Shown here piece after piece: positions 52,723 to 60,897 of a stretch of DNA of 64,000 bases (within the stretch, counting starts at the first letter, position 1; the number at the start of each line of letters is the position of its first letter). Source of the stretch: Candidatus Accumulibacter sp. 66-26 (GTDB lineage Bacteria; Pseudomonadota; Gammaproteobacteria; Burkholderiales; Rhodocyclaceae); NCBI GenBank assembly GCA_001897745.1, contig MKUH01000030.1, forward strand, positions 35,940 to 99,939. Reading direction: 5' to 3'. The notes beneath the pieces were generated by a model, which was given only the letters and a program-made list of their open reading frames with translations, searched no databases and was not told the DNA's origin. The position numbers and the translations under genes are program-made.

Positions 52723-53285
52723 GGCTGAACCTCCTGCGATTGTTCGCCTTCCGCATTGGAAACAGGTGCTGGGCCGTTCGACGCCAAGGCACCGTTGCGC
52801 ACAAAACAGACCTGACGAGCAGCATCCTCGACCGCCAACTCCCACACCGGCCCGGCCAGAACCAGCAATGCATCGCGCAGGGTCAAGGGGCCGAGCCGCA
52901 GGTGCGCAGCAGGCAACGGCAGCGCGTACAGGGATGTCGCTTCCTCGGTCTCGCACAGCCGGTAGCCCGAGCGCCGCAGAACATGACGCATGGCGTCGCC
53001 GACGTGGGTGTCGAGTTGCTGGGGGATGGTCACCTCGACCACCTGCTGCATCAGATCCCGTTGAGCGGGTTCCGGCACCAGTTCAATCAGGGTGTAGCGG
53101 CCGTAGCGGGCAGCAGTAGCATTGCGTTCGTCTGGGGCAGAAACCGGTGCAGGGCTTCGTGCTGCTTTGGTAGGCATCTGAACGGATTCAGACGGGACTG
53201 TCGTCGTGCACCCCGTGAGCAAGAGCGCGCCGGCCAAGCCGCTAATCGTGGCTGTCTGGCAGAGGAAACTCGCGAGTAGTCGCAT
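52719..53285 (-). CDS. pilL: PilL N-terminal domain lipoprotein (PFGI-1 class)
   Basis: A 188-aa lipoprotein. The lipobox LLLTGC places the modified cysteine at about residue 27. The mature part (YGRYTLIELVPEPAQRDLMQ and RRSGYRLCETEEA) matches the PilL/TIGR03748 domain, related to type IV pilus secretin N-domains. No other pil genes are seen in this window. The ATG at 53285 is chosen for the signal peptide. It is the first gene of the 53.3-47.3 kb minus-strand operon. Confidence 0.83.
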   Translation of the reverse strand: MRLLASFLCQTATISGLAGALLLTGCTTTVPSESVQMPTKAARSPAPVSAPDERNATAARYGRYTLIELVPEPAQRDLMQQVVEVTIPQQLDTHVGDAMRHVLRRSGYRLCETEEATSLYALPLPAAHLRLGPLTLRDALLVLAGPVWELAVEDAARQVCFVRNGALASNGPAPVSNAEGEQSQEVQP

Positions 53286-53468
53286 GGTAGCGGCTCCTAG
53301 ACATGGAGCCGCTACCTTGGTGCTATTTCCTGCTGAAGGCATCCGCCAATAGGGAACCTCTCCTCCCCGGATTGGCCATGTTCCTTCGATGTCGATGTCA
53401 ACGTTGCCCTTTGTACGGCAGACTGTCTGCAACGGGCCAATCCGAACCAACAACGATTGCGAAATACC

Positions 53469-54230
53469 ATGAATCCAAACGACGAACAGGAACACCGGTG
53501 TGGATTGATCGATCACCCCGGCCTACAGGTGCTAATGCCTCACCTGAAGAGCTATCTCACCAAGGGGGTGGCTGAGCTGCAATCAGGTCGAACACCGTTT
53601 CCGAGGACGGCCGCAGAGACTTATGCGTGTGGCGTGGCCGAGCGAGTATCGGAGCTGGACAATGCGCTGCAGGCCCTTCGCTTGACGCTGGATTTCGTGA
53701 TGGATCTGGGCAAGCAGTCCAGCCCAGACCCCGATGTGTACCGCTACCACTACGAGAACTTCGTTTTGCGCGTCATCGGCTTCGTCGACCGAGCACATCG
53801 CCTGGTTGGTGCGGCTTTTTTGCTGGATAAGGTCAAGTTCGAGAGTAGCAGCGGGAACAGATTCGTTCAGTCCCAAGTGAAGGGGGAGCATCCCGATATC
53901 CATGCGGCGCTGTTGGGCGTCGCGGATGCAGTGGATGGCTATCGAGGGCCACGCAACGAACTGATCCACTCGTCGGCTTTCAGCAGCCGAGAACTCGGGT
54001 TGTTTCAGTCCATCCGGCAGTTTCGTGTGGACACGGGCGACATCGATACCGATGAGTTGGCGCGCCGCCATTACGCGGAGGGGTGTATGGAGATTGCCTT
54101 GACCATTGCTCGTCTGGTCGAGGTGCTGACGACGTTGCTGGACTGCCTTGCGCCACTCTTCGTCATAGCGGCTGAACACGACGTAAGCCCAGAAAAGAAA
54201 TCGGCCCCCGAAGGAGCCGATCAAGTGTGA
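53469..54230 (+). CDS. HEPN-like protein (Cthe_2314 type), probable cargo
   Basis: A 253-aa helical protein on the opposite strand to the backbone. The segment YRGPRNELIHSSAF contains R-N-E-L-I-H, an R-X4-H HEPN motif, and YHYENFVLRVIGFVDRAHRL precedes it, as in the Cthe_2314-type HEPN family. Such proteins are often RNases of defence or toxin systems. ATG 53469 is preferred over an upstream TTG. Its 3' end contains the terminator of the convergent helicase gene. Confidence 0.6.
   Translation: MNPNDEQEHRCGLIDHPGLQVLMPHLKSYLTKGVAELQSGRTPFPRTAAETYACGVAERVSELDNALQALRLTLDFVMDLGKQSSPDPDVYRYHYENFVLRVIGFVDRAHRLVGAAFLLDKVKFESSSGNRFVQSQVKGEHPDIHAALLGVADAVDGYRGPRNELIHSSAFSSRELGLFQSIRQFRVDTGDIDTDELARRHYAEGCMEIALTIARLVEVLTTLLDCLAPLFVIAAEHDVSPEKKSAPEGADQV
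54192..54221 (-). terminator. Rho-independent terminator of the helicase operon
   Basis: On the minus strand ATCGGCTCC-TTCG-GGGGCCGAT forms a nine-pair stem with a UUCG loop, then TTTCTTTTC. It lies inside the last codons of the convergent plus-strand gene. Confidence 0.8.
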
Positions 54231-54237
54231 CGAGAGC

Positions 54238-56496
54238 TCAATGAACCAATTGCCGCGCCAGCGCTACCTCCACCGAGTCGCCATCCTGGTTCAGGATATC
54301 CAGCCCCGATTCAGGTACGTCGCCCGAGGTCGATTGAGACACCATGATCTTCCGCGCCATCAGTCCTAGGCAGGTCATCTGCGAGGTGTTGGCGTAGCCC
54401 AGATAGATCACGCGCACCGGTTGCTTCTGGCCGATGCGCCATGAGCGCCGGGCGGCCTGTTGCAGCGAATACACGTTGTAGCCCGACTGGAGGAAAACGA
54501 TGGTCGGGAACTCCAGCAAGTCCAGGCCGGTTTTGACCAGCTCCGGATTGGTGACGAGTACGTCGATGCCGCGATCCAACTGCTCAGTGATCCAGTCTTC
54601 GCGGCGGGCGGCATCGACGCTCGCGCGCAGCACCGCCACCTTGAAGCCTTCCTGCTCCAGCAGCATCTTCAAACGCGACGTGGTGTCGCGCGTGCCGGTG
54701 TAGACCGTATAGACCAGGGTCTTGCGACCTTCTGCTTTCTCCTGCTTGCAGATTTCGATCAACTCACGCTCCTTGGGCATCACCTCCAGCTCGTTGAACT
54801 GAGCCGGGACGAAAGCCAAGGTCTGGCGCGTGCGCGGATGTAGCACGGTTTCCGAGCGGAAGCAGCAGTCCGGCCAGGCCAGCAGCACGTTGAGGACCAC
54901 GCCGAGCAGTGTCGTGTCGCGTTTCGCCAGGGCCTGCTTCAGCGCCTGGTTCAGGCGACCCGCCAGATCGCGGTAGGCCGCGGCCTGCGTCGTGTCCATC
55001 GCGACTTCGCGGAACGCCTCGTTGTAGGGCGGTAGCACGTTGCCGCCGATGTCCTTCAACTTGAGGAAGATCGTGAACGGCAGGATGCAACGCAGCACGC
55101 CCTTGGGCCCGAAACCCGGCGCCTTGACCGTGCGCACCGATACCTTGGTGCCCTTGGCCGTCTTGTGCGCCGTGCCTGTACTCTCGGAATAGATGTCCTT
55201 GAGCACGCCGTGATCGCGCATGAACGCCATCGCGGCCGAGGTCATGCTGCCGCTCTTCGTTGGCCGGTAGCCGTCTTCGATCATCCGCCCAGGTAGGGCT
55301 CGGAACAGCAGGTGGAACAGGTCGTCGCCGTAGCCGCCCATCAGTGTGCCGGTGAGCAGCAGCGTCTTGCGTGCCTTGGCCGCCAGCACGCCCATGGCCT
55401 GGCCCTGGGCGCTACCACCGTTCTTGTACTCGTGCGCCTCGTCGGCAATGAGCAGGTCGAAGGTGCCTTGCGGCAGGTAACGTTTGATGAACTCGGACGG
55501 TTGGTAGCCGCCTTCGCCGAAGCCGAACTCCATGTTCGCCATCGCGCGTTCCATGCGGTGCGCCTGGCGGTCGGAGAAGACCAGTTCACCCCGGTCGTCC
55601 ATCAGGTTGATGAACTCGTGGATGTTGTCGCCCAGCATGGATGCCAGGAAGGCATCGCCGAACTTCTGCATCAGCTTCTGCGCGGTGACTTCACCGATGG
55701 TCGGGATGCGTTTCAGGGCTTTGAGCACGGACGAGGACTGGTCACTGGCGGACAGGCCCCTCGGGCGGATCAGCGTCCACAGCGGTGCGGCGCAATGGCT
55801 GCACTTCCTGCGAAATTCCTCGGCTTCCAGCGCGACCGGATTGATCGGCTCGCCGTCGAGGTCGGTGATGATGTGGCCGCAGTCCGGGCAGGACGCTACG
55901 TCGCCATGGCGGGTACGATGCCGGGTGAAAATGGGCTTCCAGTGGAAGCCCATCCGCATCCGCACGCGCCCCAGGACGAAGAACTCCTGGCCCGAAGGCT
56001 GGGCGCCGAGCCGCTCGCGCAGCTTCAGCAACTTGACCAGCGTGTCCGGGCCATTGAGCACCCAGACCTTGGCGTCGGCCACCGTTTCCTGAATTTCGCG
56101 CCGCCACTTGTAGACCAGGTGGGGTGGCGAGAGCACCAGGGTGCGGCAGTAGCCTTCGGCGTTGAGCACGGCGGCCGTGGCGATGCCGACGGTCGTCTTA
56201 CCGCAGCCCATCTCGCCATTGACGATCGCGGCGCGTTCGCCACGGTCGACCAACAGCTCGGTGGCGGCATGGACTACCTCGGCCTGGGCCGGGAACAGCT
56301 TGCGCTTGAGACTGGCCAGTACGAGCTGGCGTTGTGGCCGCGCCTGGCCGGCGTATACCGGAGGATTGGCGCGGTTGAGCGAGTCGAGCAGTTCGTCGCC
56401 GAACTCGGACACGAAGTCCTGCAGGCTCAGCGTCAGGGGAGAAGTTGCCGCTTCGAGCAGGTCGTCCTGCACAGCGGTTTCGGGATCAAGGGACAT
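54238..56496 (-). CDS. SNF2-like DEAD/DEAH helicase of the ICE backbone
   Basis: A 752-aa superfamily 2 ATPase. Walker A is NGEMGCGKTTVGIA, the DEAH box LLIADEAHEYKNG, motif III LLLTGTLMGGYG, and motif VI RRSWRIGQKQPVRVIYLG. A zinc-ribbon-like insert (CPDCGHIITD, RKCSHCAAP) lies between the first motifs. Such helicases are conserved next to the DUF6094-type methyltransferase in this ICE class; replication or maintenance of the element is a likely but unproven role. ATG 56496 follows GGAG. Confidence 0.86.
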   Translation of the reverse strand: MSLDPETAVQDDLLEAATSPLTLSLQDFVSEFGDELLDSLNRANPPVYAGQARPQRQLVLASLKRKLFPAQAEVVHAATELLVDRGERAAIVNGEMGCGKTTVGIATAAVLNAEGYCRTLVLSPPHLVYKWRREIQETVADAKVWVLNGPDTLVKLLKLRERLGAQPSGQEFFVLGRVRMRMGFHWKPIFTRHRTRHGDVASCPDCGHIITDLDGEPINPVALEAEEFRRKCSHCAAPLWTLIRPRGLSASDQSSSVLKALKRIPTIGEVTAQKLMQKFGDAFLASMLGDNIHEFINLMDDRGELVFSDRQAHRMERAMANMEFGFGEGGYQPSEFIKRYLPQGTFDLLIADEAHEYKNGGSAQGQAMGVLAAKARKTLLLTGTLMGGYGDDLFHLLFRALPGRMIEDGYRPTKSGSMTSAAMAFMRDHGVLKDIYSESTGTAHKTAKGTKVSVRTVKAPGFGPKGVLRCILPFTIFLKLKDIGGNVLPPYNEAFREVAMDTTQAAAYRDLAGRLNQALKQALAKRDTTLLGVVLNVLLAWPDCCFRSETVLHPRTRQTLAFVPAQFNELEVMPKERELIEICKQEKAEGRKTLVYTVYTGTRDTTSRLKMLLEQEGFKVAVLRASVDAARREDWITEQLDRGIDVLVTNPELVKTGLDLLEFPTIVFLQSGYNVYSLQQAARRSWRIGQKQPVRVIYLGYANTSQMTCLGLMARKIMVSQSTSGDVPESGLDILNQDGDSVEVALARQLVH

Positions 56497-56529
56497 GGTG
56501 ATGCTCCAGAGAGTTGGGGGCATGCACAT

Positions 56530-56563
56530 CCCCTTACGGGGCGATGGCATGCCCCGTGGTGGG
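56530..56563 (-). promoter_or_regulatory. Nested leader hairpin (copy 2, helicase)
   Basis: Inner stem ACGGGGC (56536-56542) pairs with GCCCCGT (56551-56557); CCC and GGG flank it. It ends 33 bases before the helicase ATG. Confidence 0.65.
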
Positions 56564-56593
56564 AAGAAGGAAACGGCAAAAGCCGCTCGTGGC

Positions 56594-56896
56594 TCAGTAT
56601 TCGCTGGGCAGCAGCAGCGTTGTGACGCTGCGATCCCATTCGGTGATGATCCACAGCTTGAGATCGGGCGTGATCTGGTAGGACGAGAACAGGCGGTCAG
56701 CGCCAGACTTCAACGCAGCATCGTTGAGTTGCCGGTCGTGATCGCTCAGATCGCCCCAGTCGCCGGCCAGATGCCGAAGCAGGTAAGGTGTCGGATTGAT
56801 CCGGCCGCGACGAACCAGTTCATCGATGCCGACCGTCATCAGGATTTGGCCGCTGGGAAAACGCGCCTGTTCGGCGAGGGAAATGACGTGTGCCAT
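56594..56896 (-). CDS. Hypothetical ICE protein
   Basis: A 100-aa protein starting MAHVISLAEQARFPSGQILM and continuing TVGIDELVRRGRINPTPYLL. The phrase LSDHDRQLNDAALKSGADRLF and a C-terminal WIITEWDRSVTTLLLP suggest a small globular protein. It resembles plasmid/ICE-encoded proteins of unknown function that accompany the helicase. It has a hairpin leader of its own. Confidence 0.75.
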   Translation of the reverse strand: MAHVISLAEQARFPSGQILMTVGIDELVRRGRINPTPYLLRHLAGDWGDLSDHDRQLNDAALKSGADRLFSSYQITPDLKLWIITEWDRSVTTLLLPSEY

Positions 56897-56930
56897 GGTG
56901 CTTCTCCTTCAAGAAAAACGGGCCACGGCA

Positions 56931-56959
56931 CCCTGGCGGGGTGACATGACCCCGGTGGG
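56931..56959 (-). promoter_or_regulatory. Nested leader hairpin (copy 3)
   Basis: Inner stem CGGGGT (56937-56942) pairs with ACCCCG (56949-56954); CCC and GGG flank it. It lies 34 bases before the ATG of the 100-aa gene. Confidence 0.65.
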
Positions 56960-56994
56960 TGAAAGGATGACGGCAAACCGTCGGGGAACAACGC

Positions 56995-58104
56995 TCAGCG
57001 GATGGTCAGCACCTCACCCCGCGTTGCAGAGCCCGGCGTCATGTCCCAGGCGCGGATGACCGGCACGAACCTGTCGGTGAGGATGCGGGTCTCGGCTACG
57101 GAGCCGTCGTCGCGTTCGGTGTATTCCGTCTGCAGCGACTTTTCCTTGTGGGTGTCGCCCTTGACGACGAGCACGCGGCCCGTCCTGGACTTGACCACTC
57201 CCGAAATCGCGCCTGCGGCCAGGGCCAGGGCGAGATGCCAGCGCGACAGGGCTCGCGCCGGTGGCCGCAGTGATTGCTGCGCGGCACCCAGGTGCGTGTC
57301 GAGCGTCGGCCAGAGCCCTTGCAGCCGGCCGGCTTCTTCGGCGAACTGCTCGGGCTCCATCGTCACGCGATAGAAGTGCTCCGGCTCGGCGGGGCTGGCA
57401 GGCACCGTGTATGGCAGGAACGGCCATTCGACCGGCAGCTCCGCCGCTTCGGCGTCACCTTGCCCGATCTGCAGCAGCAGCGCGCGCGTAGCTTTGACCG
57501 ACTCCGATGCCTGGTCGCGCTGGCGAACCCGGCGGCCGAAGATCACGACCTGCTTGAACTGCGCTTCCACCGCGCGGTAGATGCGCAGCTCGGCGAAGTG
57601 GCGTGTCAGCCATCCAACCAGTTCGGCGTCCAGCACGTAGTGCGGCACGATGAAGACCAACACCCCGCCGTATTGCAGCAGCGGTAGCGCACGCTGGTAG
57701 AACAGTTTCTCCAGCCGGGCACGGCCCTGGCCCTGGTAGCCGACGTTGCCGTCGGCATCCTTGGATAGGTCGCCATACGGCGGGTTGAGCCACAGCAGGC
57801 CGAAGCTCTGCCGACTGATCAGCGTGTCCATCAGGTCGCCGTGGATGCAGCGATCGACCAGTTGTCTGGCCTGCTGCGCCCGTTCGACGTCGTACTCGAC
57901 GGCGAAGGCCCGCACCTGCTCGCGCCCGAGGGCATGAGCAGTTTCGCCGATCGCCACGCCTTCGCCAGCGCAGGGATCGAGGATGCACATGGGGCCATCG
58001 CTGGGTGCCAGTGCGGTGAGTACTCTCTCGAGCGTGGGCTCGTCCGTGGGGAAGTACCCGTTCTTCACGAAATTGCGGGCGAGCCGCGGGAACATGAGGG
58101 CCAT
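56995..58104 (-). CDS. N6-adenine-type DNA methyltransferase (DUF6094-like)
   Basis: A 369-aa methyltransferase. The SAM-binding motif is CILDPCAGEGVAIGE (about residues 40-54) and the catalytic motif NPPYGDLSK (about 110-118). It is followed by a long C-terminal region without a known domain. No cognate nuclease is adjacent, so it may protect the element from host restriction or act in its replication. ATG 58104 has AGGAG upstream; the in-frame ATG at 58164 lies within the leader. Confidence 0.86.
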   Translation of the reverse strand: MALMFPRLARNFVKNGYFPTDEPTLERVLTALAPSDGPMCILDPCAGEGVAIGETAHALGREQVRAFAVEYDVERAQQARQLVDRCIHGDLMDTLISRQSFGLLWLNPPYGDLSKDADGNVGYQGQGRARLEKLFYQRALPLLQYGGVLVFIVPHYVLDAELVGWLTRHFAELRIYRAVEAQFKQVVIFGRRVRQRDQASESVKATRALLLQIGQGDAEAAELPVEWPFLPYTVPASPAEPEHFYRVTMEPEQFAEEAGRLQGLWPTLDTHLGAAQQSLRPPARALSRWHLALALAAGAISGVVKSRTGRVLVVKGDTHKEKSLQTEYTERDDGSVAETRILTDRFVPVIRAWDMTPGSATRGEVLTIR

Positions 58105-58133
58105 GGAAATCTCCTGGTGAGGGATGAGGGAAG

Positions 58134-58157
58134 ACGGACAGGCGTGGGAATGTCCGT
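58134..58157 (-). promoter_or_regulatory. Nested leader hairpin (copy 4, methyltransferase)
   Basis: Stem ACGGACA (58134-58140) pairs with TGTCCGT (58151-58157). The outer CCC/GGG pair is absent. It lies 29 bases before the ATG. Confidence 0.55.
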
Positions 58158-58168
58158 GGTACAAGGTG

Positions 58169-58825
58169 TCAGGCCACTGCTTCGAGCAGTGGCATGGCTA
58201 CCGGGTGGGGCCGAGATATCTCGGCGTTGAGTGCGCCGCTGCGTATCAGGCCGCCCAGGGTCTGGGTCAGCACCGGCACATCGATGACGAGCCGGTGACC
58301 TTCCAGGGGGCCAAGCGCGAACGGTAGGCGGGTCAGCATCGACTTCGCCTGCAGCAGTTCCAGCACAAGGTCTCGCCAGGGATCGAGCAGCGGCAATGGG
58401 CAGGTGTCACGCACCAGCGTCCACAGTCGGTCGAGCCGGTGTGGGGTGTCACGCAGCAAGAGTGCCAGCGCGCTGGCGTTGGCCTTGTCGGGCCGCACGC
58501 AACGGTGGTCGAACAGCCATACATTGGACAGGGAACCGAACAGCGTGCGCCGGTAGGCGCGGGTGGTGCGCTTTTCCAGGTTTTCGACGTTGCCGACGAA
58601 GACCGGGATGCTCGCGCCTTGTTCGGTGATGACGTGAAACTGCTCCAGACCCTGCGTGTCGCGGCCCAGAGTCAGACGGGCCAGGAACTCCTGGACGGCG
58701 GTGTCGCGCGCCCAGATCGAGAGAAAGACCAGGTTGCCGTTCTCGTCAGCGATGCAGCCATCGGCCATCAGGTCGGGGCATTCATCGATGCGGTACAGCG
58801 TCTTGGGGGAAGAAGGTGCAGGCAT
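58169..58825 (-). CDS. Hypothetical ICE protein
   Basis: A 218-aa protein of unknown function that starts MPAPSSPKTLYRIDECPDLM. Blocks GCIADENGNLVFLSIWARDT, LEQFHVITEQGASIPVFVGN and LTQTLGGLIRSGALNAEISR are visible. No catalytic motif or membrane segment is seen. It has its own hairpin leader and AGGAGG-type ribosome binding site, and is likely co-regulated with the genes around it. Confidence 0.75.
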   Translation of the reverse strand: MPAPSSPKTLYRIDECPDLMADGCIADENGNLVFLSIWARDTAVQEFLARLTLGRDTQGLEQFHVITEQGASIPVFVGNVENLEKRTTRAYRRTLFGSLSNVWLFDHRCVRPDKANASALALLLRDTPHRLDRLWTLVRDTCPLPLLDPWRDLVLELLQAKSMLTRLPFALGPLEGHRLVIDVPVLTQTLGGLIRSGALNAEISRPHPVAMPLLEAVA

Positions 58826-58861
58826 GGTGAAATCCTCCTGGATGAAAACGAGGCACCCGTG

Positions 58862-58893
58862 CCCTGGCGGGGCAAACGGATGCCCCGGTTGGG
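58862..58893 (-). promoter_or_regulatory. Nested leader hairpin (copy 5)
   Basis: Inner stem CGGGGCA (58868-58874) pairs with TGCCCCG (58881-58887); CCC and GGG flank it. It lies 36 bases before the ATG of the 218-aa gene. Confidence 0.65.
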
Positions 58894-58900
58894 AAACAGA

Positions 58901-59263
58901 CTAGGTCTTGCTGGCGTGGAAGCTACGAACCCGTTCGCGCCATTCGGCGCACTGGATCGGCACCATGTCCAGGTAATGCAATGGACACGAGTAGTAGTAC
59001 GGGTGCTCGGCTTCGATGAGGGACTTGTAGCCCCACTCGCCACCGGCGCTTTCCAGAAGATGGCAACCGATGAAGCATGTCGACTCGCCGGCGGCAAGAT
59101 TCATGACGCCGGCGCGTTTGGCAGTGACGCGGACCACGCTCCACAGCACATTGTCGACCAGGGTGTGATCAACGATTTCGCTGCGGATGTGTTCGCCGTT
59201 CTGTGGTGCAGTCAGTTCGCGGATCAGTTGGTCGCGCGTCAGACGAACGAATGTCCAACCCAT
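58901..59263 (-). CDS. Hypothetical ICE protein
   Basis: A 120-aa protein starting MGWTFVRLTRDQLIRELTAP. It has the segments NVLWSVVRVTAKRAG, FIGCHLLESAGGEWGYK and YYYSCPLHYLDMVP, resembling a family of small conserved plasmid and ICE proteins. The function is unknown. It has a hairpin leader and an AAGGAG ribosome binding site. Confidence 0.78.
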   Translation of the reverse strand: MGWTFVRLTRDQLIRELTAPQNGEHIRSEIVDHTLVDNVLWSVVRVTAKRAGVMNLAAGESTCFIGCHLLESAGGEWGYKSLIEAEHPYYYSCPLHYLDMVPIQCAEWRERVRSFHASKT

Positions 59264-59295
59264 GAGAAGGCTCCTTGAAGTTGAGGCCGGAGCTT

Positions 59296-59320
59296 CCCAT
59301 TGGGGAGAAACCCCAGCGGG
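59296..59320 (-). promoter_or_regulatory. Nested leader hairpin (copy 6)
   Basis: Inner stem TGGGG (59301-59305) pairs with CCCCA (59311-59315); CCC and GGG flank it. It lies 32 bases before the ATG of the 120-aa gene. Confidence 0.6.
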
Positions 59321-59350
59321 TGGTGGAATGCCGCATGTGCGGCGGTCGAA

Positions 59351-59947
59351 TCAGGCCTTGGCGAGGTGCCAGTCCTGGGACAGGGGGGCGAACTCGTAGC
59401 CCAGTGCACCGAGGCGGTCGCGCTGCTGACGCAGGAGACGGCGATCGACGGTGGCATCGAGCTTGACGATCTCGCCCAGCGGCCAGAGCGTGCCGAACAG
59501 CGCCGCGTCGTCGGCCGAAGCCTCGGGCGCTACATCGACCGGCTTGCTGCCGAACGGCGTGGTGTCGATCAGAGGATCGTGCTTCTGGCGTGGCTTGGCC
59601 TTGGTGCTTGCTTTGGGCATCGGCGCCTGGGCTTCCTCGTCGATCGGGTCGATTTCCTGCGGACTCAGCTGGCGGGCTTCGTCACGGCTCAAGGCATCGA
59701 TGTTGGACAGCGTCATGCCGCCCAGGAGGGCGCGGATTTCGATGACCATGCGGCCGTTGGCGGAGTAGGTAGAGGGACGGATCTCGACAATGGCGAAATT
59801 ACCCTCGTACTTGCCTTCGGCGTACTGGTCGAGTTCGGCGTTCTTGACGACGAACTCCCCGATCGAGGTGGCGAGGCGGCCGACATTAAAGTCGCCGTTG
59901 CGCCCGTGGATGGTCTTGATGGCCAATTGGCCGGGGATGGTGATCAT
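59351..59947 (-). CDS. DUF3275 family ICE protein
   Basis: A 198-aa protein starting MITIPGQLAIKTIHGRNGDF, with NVGRLATSIGEFVVKNAELD and VIEIRALLGGMTLSNIDALS, which fits DUF3275. This family and DUF3577 usually lie side by side in ICEs and may form part of the single-strand DNA handling set; the role is not proven. ATG 59947 follows GGAG; the longer upstream frame runs into the next gene. Confidence 0.82.
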   Translation of the reverse strand: MITIPGQLAIKTIHGRNGDFNVGRLATSIGEFVVKNAELDQYAEGKYEGNFAIVEIRPSTYSANGRMVIEIRALLGGMTLSNIDALSRDEARQLSPQEIDPIDEEAQAPMPKASTKAKPRQKHDPLIDTTPFGSKPVDVAPEASADDAALFGTLWPLGEIVKLDATVDRRLLRQQRDRLGALGYEFAPLSQDWHLAKA

Positions 59948-59977
59948 GGAGGTCTCCTGCGGACGATGAGAAGGCAA

Positions 59978-59995
59978 GGCCCCGGGGATGGGGCC
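59978..59995 (-). promoter_or_regulatory. Nested leader hairpin (copy 7, DUF3275)
   Basis: GGCCCC (59978-59983) pairs with GGGGCC (59990-59995), 30 bases before the ATG. The flanking CCC/GGG pair is merged into the stem. Confidence 0.55.
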
Positions 59996-60002
59996 CTGCG
60001 GA

Positions 60003-60530
60003 TCAGAACGGCTCGGCAACGGCCGCTGTGGGAGCATCGGCGGTGCTGTCGATGGTTTCTGCTTCAGCGCTGGAAGGCTCGGTAACTGCGGGTGCCTCGG
60101 GGACTTCCGTTGCGCCTTCGTCGGCATCGGTCGGCTTGGGCTCGGCCTTGTAGACGAGCTGGCCGTCGACCTTGATCCAACTGACGAACAGCAGGCGAGC
60201 CTTGAGGCTGACGCCAGGATTGCCGGCGTTCTTCCCCTTGGAATAGGTGAAGATGTCGGTCCACAGGTCGCCCAGGCGGAAGCCGATCATCACCTTCTTC
60301 TCGGCGTCGACCGCCTGGATGCAACGGCGTACCAGGTGCTGCGCTTCGGTGCCCGAGACGCGCGTATCGAAACGCACGTACGAAACCTCATCGCTGGGCC
60401 CATTCAGGGCCGCGATGTCGCAGGCGAGGAAGGCATCGCCTTTCTTGGGTTTCACTTCGCGGATGCGATTGAGGTACCCGAGGCCGGTGATGTGCAGGTC
60501 GAAATAGGACTTGTCGGTGGAAGTGGTCAT
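60003..60530 (-). CDS. STY4534 family ICE replication protein (DUF3577)
   Basis: A 175-aa protein starting MTTSTDKSYFDLHITGLGYL, with VKPKKGDAFLACDIAALNG and RFDTRVSGTEAQHLVRRC, typical of STY4534/DUF3577 proteins, which resemble single-strand DNA-binding partners. The C-terminal 50 residues are acidic and Pro/Ala/Thr rich, like the tails of SSB-type proteins. ATG 60530 follows AGGAG. It carries one of the three radC RNA leaders. Confidence 0.85.
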   Translation of the reverse strand: MTTSTDKSYFDLHITGLGYLNRIREVKPKKGDAFLACDIAALNGPSDEVSYVRFDTRVSGTEAQHLVRRCIQAVDAEKKVMIGFRLGDLWTDIFTYSKGKNAGNPGVSLKARLLFVSWIKVDGQLVYKAEPKPTDADEGATEVPEAPAVTEPSSAEAETIDSTADAPTAAVAEPF

Positions 60531-60749
60531 GGTGAATCTCCTGAAGAACAAAGCGGAGACACACCCGACCCAAGGCGGGGAAGGTGTGGAACCCCCGCGT
60601 GGGTTGAAGGAACAGCTTGAATGGCATCACCATCGGAAACCGATGGGCGTTCGCGCGTGGATGCCGGTACGAACTGGTGGTGATCCACGCGGCCAAAACC
60701 GCGTCGTAGCCTTGAGGATCGGGGCTACCTGGGCATGTTGCTGACGGAT
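60531..60749 (-). ncRNA. radC RNA motif leader (second copy)
   Basis: The hairpin GTAGCC/GGCTAC (60706-60728) with the loop TTGAGGATCGG is nearly the same as at 25297-25319, and the flanking ACCTGGGCATG is also shared. A second helix (GTGGATGCC/ GGTGATCCAC, about 60656-60688) and the nested GC-rich hairpin (60569-60603) follow towards the gene. Ends are approximate. Confidence 0.75.
60569..60603 (-). promoter_or_regulatory. Nested leader hairpin (copy 8, STY4534 gene)
   Basis: Inner stem CGGGG (60576-60580) pairs with CCCCG (60593-60597); CCC (60569-60571) and GGG (60601-60603) flank it. It lies 38 bases before the ATG, inside the radC RNA leader. Confidence 0.6.
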
Positions 60750-60897
60750 GTCGGCGGAACATGGGGGAAGCGTGGTGCCGGAATAGTACGGACGCGAGTA
60801 CCAATCCGCATTGATGCATGCCCACATTGGCGGCAGGTGTCCTGCCTCTGTCACAGCAGAAATGTGCTGCCGGTATTGAACCGATCGAACTGAGTGT

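Noticed and set aside
54238..58104. DISARM- or BREX-like defence pair (helicase plus methyltransferase)
   Set aside because: No PglZ, PLD, DUF1998 or BrxC genes are present, and this pair is part of the common ICE backbone with shared hairpin leaders.
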